DNA of 64,000 nucleotides from Lentzea fradiae (GTDB taxonomy: Bacteria > Actinomycetota > Actinomycetes > Mycobacteriales > Pseudonocardiaceae). This document shows, in pieces, positions 58,061-64,000 of the stretch. The stretch spans positions 186,001-250,000 of the forward strand of contig NZ_FNCC01000007.1 in NCBI RefSeq assembly GCF_900100955.1, written 5' to 3'. Both the position numbers and the translations under genes were made by a program. Position 1 is the stretch's first letter. Every line of letters starts with the position of its first letter. The notes under the pieces are model-generated. The model made no database searches. It worked only from the letters and a program-made list of their open reading frames with translations, and had not been told where the DNA came from.

Positions 58061-58896
58061 AGCACGTCCTCCCCACGCCGCCCGCGCAGCACGAGCACCA
58101 CGACCACCAGCACGAGCAGCAGCACGGCCATCGCCGAGCCCAGCGGCCAGTTGTTGCCGCCGCGGAACTGGTCGTCGATGACCGACCCGAACGTCGACTG
58201 GTCGACCCCGCCGAGCAGCTTCGGCGTCACGAAGTCACCGGCCGCGGGCACCAGGACCAGCAACGACCCGGCCAGCACCCCGCTCATCACGCCCGGCAGC
58301 ACGATCCGGAAGAACGTCGACACGCGCCCGTGGCCGAGGTCGTAGGACGCCTCCACCAGCCGGAAGTCGAACCGTTCGCACGCCACGTACAGCGGCAGCA
58401 CCATGAACGGCAGGAACCCGTACGTGAGGCCGAGCACGACCGCCCCGTGCGTGAGCAGGAACCCGCCGTCGCGGTCCAGCCCCACCCAGCCGAGCACCGT
58501 GTTGACCAGGCCCTCCCCGTCGAGCAGCGCCTTCCACGCGTAGATCCGGGCGAGGTAGCTCGACCAGAACGGAATCAGCACCGCCGCGAGCAGCACCGTC
58601 CGGTACCTGCCGCCGTGGCGCGAGATGAACCAGGCCAGCGGGAAGCCGAGCAGCAGGCACGCGACGGTCGTCGCCCCCGCGTACGCCAAGGTGCGCCCGA
58701 AGATCGGCAGGAACGCCGGGTCCAGCGCCGTCAGGTACGCCTGCGTCGTCCACGGCAGCACGGCGCGCGCCACGCCGGTGTCGCGCGTCGCGAAGCTGAA
58801 CTCGACGACCACGACGAGCGGCGCGATCAGGAAGAGCCCGAGCCAGATCCCGGTCGGAGCGAGCAGGCCGTTGGCCTTCAGCCAGCGTCGGAGCAT
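58057..58896 (-). CDS. potB: Polyamine ABC transporter permease, PotB-like
   Basis: 279 residues with six membrane helices. The EAA loop reads VEASYDLGHGRVSTFFRIVLP. The ATG at 58896 overlaps the potD stop (TGATG). Together with PotC it forms the membrane channel. Confidence 0.9.
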   Translation of the reverse strand: MLRRWLKANGLLAPTGIWLGLFLIAPLVVVVEFSFATRDTGVARAVLPWTTQAYLTALDPAFLPIFGRTLAYAGATTVACLLLGFPLAWFISRHGGRYRTVLLAAVLIPFWSSYLARIYAWKALLDGEGLVNTVLGWVGLDRDGGFLLTHGAVVLGLTYGFLPFMVLPLYVACERFDFRLVEASYDLGHGRVSTFFRIVLPGVMSGVLAGSLLVLVPAAGDFVTPKLLGGVDQSTFGSVIDDQFRGGNNWPLGSAMAVLLLVLVVVVLVLRGRRGEDVL

Positions 58897-60032
58897 CACC
58901 CGGTCTTCACCTTCGTCCAGGCGTCCGCGTAGAGCGCCTCGACGTCGCCGCCGAGGTCCTTCGTGAACGGGAGCTTCGCCAGCTGCTCCGCGGGCGGGTA
59001 GACCGCCGGGTCGTTCAGCAGGTCCTTGTCGATCAGCGGCTTCGCGGCGGCGTTCGGGCTGCCGTACCGGACGGCGTTGGACAGCGCCGCGCCCGTCTCC
59101 GCGCCCAGCACGTGGTCGATGAACCGGTGCGCGTTGCCCGCGTGCGGCGCGTCCTTCGGGATGACCAGCAGGTCCACGTAGGACAGCCCGCCCTCCTCCG
59201 GGATGACGTAGCCGACGTCGTCGTTGGCGTCGCTCGCCTGGAAGGCGTCGCCGGAGTACGCCTGCGCGAGCCGGACCTGGCCGGAGGTCAGCGGCTCGAT
59301 CACGTCGGAGTTGATCTGGCCGAGCTTCTTCTTCAGCGACAGCAGGAAGTTCGCCGCGTCGTCGATCTGCCGCGCGTCGGTCGTGTTCGGGTCGTGGCCG
59401 AGCTTGAGCAGGCCGATCGCCATGCCGTCGCGGGCCTCGTCGAGGATCGAGCTGCGGCCGCGGGCGGCGGGCAGGTCGAACGCGTCGAAGCCGGTGACCT
59501 CGTCGCCCAGCTGCGACTTCGAGTAGGCCAGACCGGTCGTGCCCCACGCCCACGGCACGGAGTACCGGTTGCCGGGGTCGTACTCGGCCTCGACGAACCG
59601 CTGCTCCAGGTTGGCCAGGTTCGGGATCGCGTCGTGGTCGAGCGGCTGGAGCAGACCGGAGCGCAGGAACCGGCGCAGGAAGTTGTCGCTCGGCACCACC
59701 AGGTCGTAGCCGGCCTGGCCGGAGGCGATCTTCGCCTCCATCTCGTCGTTGGTGGAGAAGTTGTCGTAGGTGACCTCGATGCCGGTCACCGCCGTGAAGC
59801 CGGGCAGCGTCTCCGGCGCGATGTAGTCGGTCCAGTTGTAGAAGTTGAGCCGCGGCTCGTCGACCAGGTTCGCCGCCTTGCCAGCCCCGTCCGTGCCGCC
59901 GCTGTTCGTGGGCGCCGGCCCGACCGCGCACGCGGCGAGCGCGAAGAACGCCATCGAGCCCAGCATCGTGCGCCGGGTCACCCGCGGGCTGTCGACGTCC
60001 CACAGCCGGGCGATCCGCACCTGGTCAGCCAT
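58896..60032 (-). CDS. potD: Polyamine-binding lipoprotein, PotD-like, with Tat-type signal
   Basis: 378 residues. The signal RVTRRTMLGSMAFFALAAC has a twin-arginine (20-21) and lipobox cysteine C35, so it is likely exported folded and lipid-anchored. The mature part has the family start LNFYNWTDYIAPETLPGF and YDLVVPSDNFL. It captures polyamine outside the membrane. The ATG overlaps the potA end by 8 bases. Confidence 0.92.
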   Translation of the reverse strand: MADQVRIARLWDVDSPRVTRRTMLGSMAFFALAACAVGPAPTNSGGTDGAGKAANLVDEPRLNFYNWTDYIAPETLPGFTAVTGIEVTYDNFSTNDEMEAKIASGQAGYDLVVPSDNFLRRFLRSGLLQPLDHDAIPNLANLEQRFVEAEYDPGNRYSVPWAWGTTGLAYSKSQLGDEVTGFDAFDLPAARGRSSILDEARDGMAIGLLKLGHDPNTTDARQIDDAANFLLSLKKKLGQINSDVIEPLTSGQVRLAQAYSGDAFQASDANDDVGYVIPEEGGLSYVDLLVIPKDAPHAGNAHRFIDHVLGAETGAALSNAVRYGSPNAAAKPLIDKDLLNDPAVYPPAEQLAKLPFTKDLGGDVEALYADAWTKVKTG

Positions 60033-61164
60033 CGGACTGCTCCAGCAGCACGGTGAACTCCGGGTCCCACGCCATGCGCACCCGCTGGCCGGGCGCACCC
60101 GCGTCGTCGATGCGCTGCGCGTTCTGCACGAACGCCGAGAGCACGCCGTCGGGCGTGTCCACGACGAACTGCGTGGAGACGCCCGTGTAGACGACGTCGT
60201 GCACCACCCCGGTCAGCACGCACCAGCCCGTGGGCGGCTCGGAAGTCTCGTCGAACAGGTGCACCTTCTCAGGCCGGACGGTCGCGGCGACCTTCTGGCC
60301 GTGGCGGACACCTCCGGTGAACCGGGCCCGCAGGTTCGTGGCGCCGGGAGCCGTCAGCGACACCAGCCCGTCGTCCACACCGGACACCTCGGCGTCGAGG
60401 ATGTTCGACGTGCCGATGAAGCCGGCGACGAACCGGGTGGCGGGCCGCTCGTAGACGTCCTCGGGGTAGCCGACCTGCTCGATCCTGCCCGCGTTCATCA
60501 CCGCGATGCGGTGCGAGAGGACCAGCGCCTCCTCCTGGTCGTGCGTGACGTAGAGGAACGTCGTGCCGACCTCGCGCTGAATGCGCATCAGCTCGATCTG
60601 CAGCTCCTTGCGGAGCTTGGCGTCGAGAGCACCGAGCGGTTCGTCGAGCAGCAGCAACTGCGGGTCCGCGGCGAGCGCACGCGCGATGGCGACGCGCTGC
60701 TGCTGACCGCCGGACAGCTGCGCGGGCCTGCGCTTCGCGAACTGCGAGAGCCGGACCAGCTCCAGGTGCTCGCCGACGCGCTTCTTCAGCTCCTCACCGC
60801 GGATCTTCTTGCGCTTGAGGCCGTAGGCGACGTTGTCCCACACCGACATGTGCGGGAACAGCGCGTACGACTGGAACACCGTGTTGACGTCCCGCCGGTA
60901 CGGAGGCACGCCCACCATGTCGTTGCCGTCGAGCTCGATGCGGCCCTCGTCGGGGTCGACGAACCCGGCGATCATCCGCAGGACGGTGGTCTTGCCGCAG
61001 CCCGACGGACCGAGCACGGAGAAGAACTCGCCCTCGTGGACGTCGAGCGAGATGCCGTCGACCGCCACCTGGTCGGCAAAACGTTTGCGCACACCGTGGA
61101 GACCGATCTCGACGGGAGCGAACGTGTCCGGGGTGGAGACCTCGGCGGGAGAGAAGCCGGTCAA
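60025..61164 (-). CDS. potA: Polyamine ABC transporter ATPase, PotA-like
   Basis: 379 residues. Walker A GPSGCGKTT, signature LSGGQQQR, Walker B LLLLDEPLGALD, and a C-terminal TOBE domain (VRPEKVHLFDE). Start is TTG at 61164, eight bases after GAAGGC; the longer frame has no homology and is rejected. First gene of the operon. Confidence 0.93.
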   Translation of the reverse strand: MTGFSPAEVSTPDTFAPVEIGLHGVRKRFADQVAVDGISLDVHEGEFFSVLGPSGCGKTTVLRMIAGFVDPDEGRIELDGNDMVGVPPYRRDVNTVFQSYALFPHMSVWDNVAYGLKRKKIRGEELKKRVGEHLELVRLSQFAKRRPAQLSGGQQQRVAIARALAADPQLLLLDEPLGALDAKLRKELQIELMRIQREVGTTFLYVTHDQEEALVLSHRIAVMNAGRIEQVGYPEDVYERPATRFVAGFIGTSNILDAEVSGVDDGLVSLTAPGATNLRARFTGGVRHGQKVAATVRPEKVHLFDETSEPPTGWCVLTGVVHDVVYTGVSTQFVVDTPDGVLSAFVQNAQRIDDAGAPGQRVRMAWDPEFTVLLEQSDG

Positions 61165-61321
61165 GTCGAGATGCCTTCGCGAGGTCGTGCGGGAGGGGGT
61201 CGCGCCGAGCGTAGACCCGCTCCACCTCGCTCGTAAGCCGTGCGCGCGCGACCTCACACCACCGTGCTCGTCCTCGTGTGCGACGATGACCAAGTAATCC
61301 GGATGAGCAGTGGAGGAAACC

Positions 61322-61579
61322 GTGGCTTCGTCCTCGGAACTGGACAAGCGTCCTGCCGTCGACCCTCACGAGGAGCCGTCGCACGAGTGGGGCTGGCACG
61401 GCACGCTGCCCAAGGGCACCCGCATCGCCGGCTGGCTGTCCGCGGTCTTCTGCTTCCTGATGCTGATCGGCAACCACCACGGTCAGACCGAGAACATCTG
61501 GCTGATCGCGTCCGGCATCACGATCATCGCCCTGCTGCTGTGGGACGCCGCACGCCGCAGGACGTCCTGGCGCCGCTGA
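61322..61579 (+). CDS. DUF2631 family membrane protein
   Basis: 85 residues with two hydrophobic helices (GWLSAVFCFLMLIGN and WLIASGITIIALLLW) after a His/Trp-rich segment HEWGWHGTLPKGTRI. The GTG at 61322 has GGAGG five bases upstream, so the earlier GTG at 61310 is rejected. The family is actinobacterial, often near dxr; role unknown. Confidence 0.88.
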   Translation: MASSSELDKRPAVDPHEEPSHEWGWHGTLPKGTRIAGWLSAVFCFLMLIGNHHGQTENIWLIASGITIIALLLWDAARRRTSWRR

Positions 61580-61592
61580 CCCGCGAACTCTC

Positions 61593-61624
61593 CTTGCCCC
61601 GGTGCGGCCTCGCACCGGGGCAAG
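61593..61624 (+). terminator. Terminator after the DUF2631 gene
   Basis: A perfect 14-bp stem CTTGCCCCGGTGCG / CGCACCGGGGCAAG with loop GCCT, followed by CGTGTTTCTG. Confidence 0.88.
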
Positions 61625-61764
61625 CGTGTTTCTGCCCCGCGCGGCAGATGCGTCGGTCACCGCACATGTCGGAGTGAGGGCGGTTCTCACCAGCCGGGCA
61701 CTGTTGCGGCCGTGCACACCGGACAGTTTGCTCACCGATACATCCAGGTGAGAGGACTCGACCG

Positions 61765-62256
61765 ATGACGGTGACCGACGAACTGCTCGTCAACAACGCC
61801 ACCTACGCCGCCCAGTTCAGCGGCCCGCTCCCCCTGCCGCCCGCGAAGCACGTGGCCGTCGTGGCCTGCATGGACGCCCGTCTGGACGTCTACCGCGCGC
61901 TCGGCCTCCAGGAGGGCGAGGCGCACGTCATCCGCAACGCCGGCGGCGTGGTGACCGAGGACGAGATCCGGTCGCTCGCCATCAGCCAGCGCCTGCTCGG
62001 CACCCGCGAGATCATCCTGATCCACCACACCGACTGCGGCATGCTGACGTTCACCGACGACGACTTCAAGCGCTCCATCCAGGACGAGGTCGGTGTGAAG
62101 CCCTCGTGGGCCGCCGAGGCGTTCGGCGACGTCGAGGAGGACGTGCGCCAGTCGCTCGCGCGAATCCTCGCCAACCCGTTCGTCCCGGTGAAGGACTCGG
62201 TGCGCGGCTTCGTGTTCGACGTGGCCACTGGCCTGCTCACCGAGGTCAAGCCCTAG
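61765..62256 (+). CDS. Beta-class carbonic anhydrase
   Basis: 163 residues. It interconverts CO2 and bicarbonate at a zinc held by C35 (CMDARLD), His and Cys in IHHTDCG. The gene has GAGAGG upstream of the ATG and is preceded by 140 bases with a terminator and no other gene. Full length for the short (Rv1284-like) type. Confidence 0.93.
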   Translation: MTVTDELLVNNATYAAQFSGPLPLPPAKHVAVVACMDARLDVYRALGLQEGEAHVIRNAGGVVTEDEIRSLAISQRLLGTREIILIHHTDCGMLTFTDDDFKRSIQDEVGVKPSWAAEAFGDVEEDVRQSLARILANPFVPVKDSVRGFVFDVATGLLTEVKP

Positions 62257-62640
62257 AAGGGCTCGCCACGCGGTGGTCGTCGGAGTAGGTGACGTGCAGC
62301 CGCTCCCAGGACCACCGGTACTCGGTGATCTCCGCGCAACAGTGCGTGCCGGGGTTCTCGTGCATGTACTGCGGACCGTCCTCGACAACCACCGCAACGC
62401 GTGCCCCTCGTTCCGGAACGCGAGCCTGCTGCCGACGACGAACACCGCGCCCGCTACGACGTCGCTGTGCAGCAGGTCCCGGTACTCGCGGTGGTAGAGC
62501 CGCGAGTAGTCGGGTTCTTCCAGTCCCTGGCACCGCACAGTGAGCGGTACAGCGGCGCGTGCTTCAACGGCCGGGCAGGCCGCATCACGCGGTACTCGTC
62601 ACTGCCCAGCCGGACCGTGCTGACGAGCGCGCCAGCGTTC
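62246..62640 (-). pseudogene. Hypothetical gene broken by frameshifts
   Basis: On the minus strand, coding-like residues run through three frames. First comes GSDEYRVMRPARPLKHAPLY (to about 62540), then GLEEPDYSRLYHREYRDLL and SRLAFRNEG, then VAVVVEDGPQYMHENPGTHC to a TGA at 62246. The last switch falls near a GAGGGG run around 62405. No family recognised. Either a decaying gene or sequencing errors. It fills the interval between the carbonic anhydrase and rlmN genes. Confidence 0.45.
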
Positions 62641-62712
62641 CCCCTGGCGTTTCATCGCGGGGGTTTCGCGCCGCTCACCCCAGCGATTTCCGCCCGAACT
62701 CTCGCTCCGTCT

Positions 62713-63819
62713 TCAGCCCTCGGCGGCGAGCTGACCGCAGGCCGCCGCGATCTCCTGACCGCGGGTGTCGCGCACGGTGCACTCCACGCCCTGCTCCCGG
62801 ACCCGCCGCACGAACTCGCGCTCCACCGGCTTCGGCGAGGCGTCCCACTTCGAGCCAGGGGTCGGGTTCAGCGGGATGAGGTTCACGTGCACGAGCTGCC
62901 CGAGGTGCTTGCGCAGCTTCTTGCCGAGCAGGTCGGCGCGCCAGCCCTGGTCGTTGATGTCGCGGATCAGCGCGTACTCGATCGACACGCGGCGCCCGGT
63001 CTGGTCGGCGTAGCCGCGCGCGGCCTCCAGCACCTCGGCCACGTCCCAGCGCGTGTTCACCGGCACCAGCGTGTTGCGCAGCTCGTCGTCCGGCGTGTGC
63101 AGCGACACCGCGAGCCTGACCTGGAGCTTCTCCTCGGTCAGCTTGCGGATCGCCGGCACGAGGCCGACCGTCGACACGGTGACCGTGCGCTGGGAGATGC
63201 CCAGGCCGTCCGGCGCGGGCGCGGTGATGCGGTGGACGGCCTCGATCACGCGCTTGTAGTTCGCGAGCGGCTCGCCCATGCCCATGAAGACGATGTTCGA
63301 CAGGCGGCCGGGGCCGCCGGGCAGCTCGCCGTCGCGCATCGCTGCGGCGCCGAGGCGCACCTGGTCCACGATCTCCGCGGTCGACAGGTTGCGCTGCAGG
63401 CCGCCCTGGCCGGTGGCGCAGAACGGGCACGCCATGCCGCAGCCCGCCTGCGACGAGATGCACAGGGTCGCGCGGTCCGGGTAGCGCATCAGCACGGACT
63501 CGATGAGCGTGCCGTCGTGCGCGCGCAGCAGCGTCTTCGCCGTCGTGCCCTCGTCGGTGGTGACCTTGCGCACGACCGTGAACAGCGGCGGCATCAGGTC
63601 GGCGACGAGCTTGTCGCGGGCGGCGGCCGGGATGTCGGTCATCTCGGCCGGGTCCACGGTCAGGCGGCTGAAGTAGTGGTTCGACAGCTGCTTGGCGCGG
63701 AACGGCTTCTCGCCGAGAGCGGCGACGGCTTCGGCACGTTCGGCAGGCGACAGGTCGACGAGGTGGCGCGGCGGCAGGCCGCGCTTGGGCGCGTCGAAGA
63801 CGAGGGGAAGGGAAGTCAT
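62713..63819 (-). CDS. rlmN: 23S rRNA (adenine-2503-C2)/tRNA A37 methyltransferase
   Basis: 368 residues. The radical-SAM cluster motif is C-x3-C-x2-C in [15 protein letters not shown]. The second catalytic Cys is expected in [12 protein letters not shown] near the end. GMGEPLANY and [11 protein letters not shown] are also present. Full length. Divergent from the PadR gene, 77 bases apart. Confidence 0.97.
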   Translation of the reverse strand: MTSLPLVFDAPKRGLPPRHLVDLSPAERAEAVAALGEKPFRAKQLSNHYFSRLTVDPAEMTDIPAAARDKLVADLMPPLFTVVRKVTTDEGTTAKTLLRAHDGTLIESVLMRYPDRATLCISSQAGCGMACPFCATGQGGLQRNLSTAEIVDQVRLGAAAMRDGELPGGPGRLSNIVFMGMGEPLANYKRVIEAVHRITAPAPDGLGISQRTVTVSTVGLVPAIRKLTEEKLQVRLAVSLHTPDDELRNTLVPVNTRWDVAEVLEAARGYADQTGRRVSIEYALIRDINDQGWRADLLGKKLRKHLGQLVHVNLIPLNPTPGSKWDASPKPVEREFVRRVREQGVECTVRDTRGQEIAAACGQLAAEG

Positions 63820-63863
63820 AGCACATCTAGTGTCCCACGAACTTCACCAACACAAGACCGTTG

Positions 63864-63888
63864 TATCGCGATAGCTTCCGATATATCG
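63864..63888. promoter_or_regulatory. Pair of palindromes between rlmN and the PadR gene
   Basis: TATCGCGATA (63864-63873) and CGATATATCG (63879-63888) are both perfect 10-bp palindromes, centred 15 bases apart and ending 8 bases before the PadR ATG. The ATAT-rich dyads are typical of PadR autoregulatory operators. Confidence 0.7.
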
Positions 63889-63896
63889 TTAACGAC

Positions 63897-64000
63897 ATGA
63901 TGAACCGACACCACCGAGAGCACCACCACAGGCATCGCCACGGACCCTTCGGGGGCGGTGGCAGGGGCGGCCGCCAGAGGCGCGGCAACGTCCGGGCAGC
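63897..64000 (+). CDS. N-terminus of a PadR family regulator, cut by the window edge
   Basis: 34 residues visible: a His-rich start (MMNRHHREHHHRHRHG), a Gly/Arg linker, then RRGNVRA, the usual first helix of PadR winged-helix proteins. The His-rich head may bind metal. Two ATGs in tandem leave the start open by one codon. Confidence 0.75.
   Translation, partial: MMNRHHREHHHRHRHGPFGGGGRGGRQRRGNVRA

Overview
The window is about 70% GC with heavy use of GTG starts and many start/stop overlaps of the ATGA or GTGA type. Mycothione reductase, a DUF397/Scr1-type regulator pair, a DUF574 methyltransferase, a cobalamin operon and an MEP isoprenoid cluster together point to a filamentous actinobacterium, most likely Pseudonocardiales (Lentzea, Saccharothrix or Actinosynnema-like). 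That placement is inference from gene content. Several blocks (cysG, cobB-cobO-chelatase, mtr, map, lipoprotein PBP, GNAT, ispG, rip1, dxr, DUF2631 protein, rlmN) keep the order I remember for the Rv2847c-Rv2880c stretch of Mycobacterium tuberculosis, so the window looks like conserved core chromosome with accessory insertions.

Layout. 1-10.5 kb: siroheme/SUMT gene, PIG-L deacetylase, a secreted trypsin-like protease, then a leftward, tightly coupled cobalamin operon (chelatase, cobO, cobB, CobM-like, CbiT-like, CbiG-CobJ-like) headed by a clear cobalamin riboswitch. The last three enzymes have lost family signature motifs. 10.3-12 kb: DUF397 protein, Scr1-type regulator, two small coupled orphan genes. 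12-16 kb: a 154-bp tandem duplication at the 3' end of a threonine aldolase gene, a P450, bioF and a GNAT. 16-20 kb: two more trypsin-like proteases, a LysE exporter, a GNAT and an M48 peptidase. 20-26 kb: hydrolase, ABC exporter coupled to a CatB-type acetyltransferase, a patatin with a membrane module, a Thr-rich anchored protein. 26-31 kb: a single-chain PheRS-like protein with a possible leader peptide, a DUF574 methyltransferase, and lon with a HAIR-type operator. 31-37 kb: two AMIN-like secreted proteins, PEBP, mtr, flavodoxin-like, VOC, MFS, FadR. 36.8-39 kb: epoxide hydrolase coupled to an AlkZ-like DNA glycosylase. 39-43 kb: a 1274-residue eCIS-cargo-like protein with a C-terminal deaminase-like toxin domain. 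43-47 kb: LysR/EamA pair, cobQ, hydrolase. 47-54 kb: map, a 41-residue protein, PBP, GNAT, ispG, rip1, dxr. 54-57 kb: GlsB-like protein, hairpin cluster, two-component system. 57-61 kb: potADBC polyamine importer. 61-64 kb: DUF2631 protein, carbonic anhydrase, a frameshifted gene, rlmN, and the start of a PadR regulator.

The strongest candidates for something new are the deaminase-tipped eCIS-like cargo with no visible neighbouring immunity gene (39087-42911), the epoxide hydrolase/AlkZ-like pair just upstream, the motif-depleted cobalamin enzymes under a riboswitch, and the stand-alone PheRS-like gene with a short upstream ORF. I see no rRNA, tRNA, CRISPR array, transposase or prophage.
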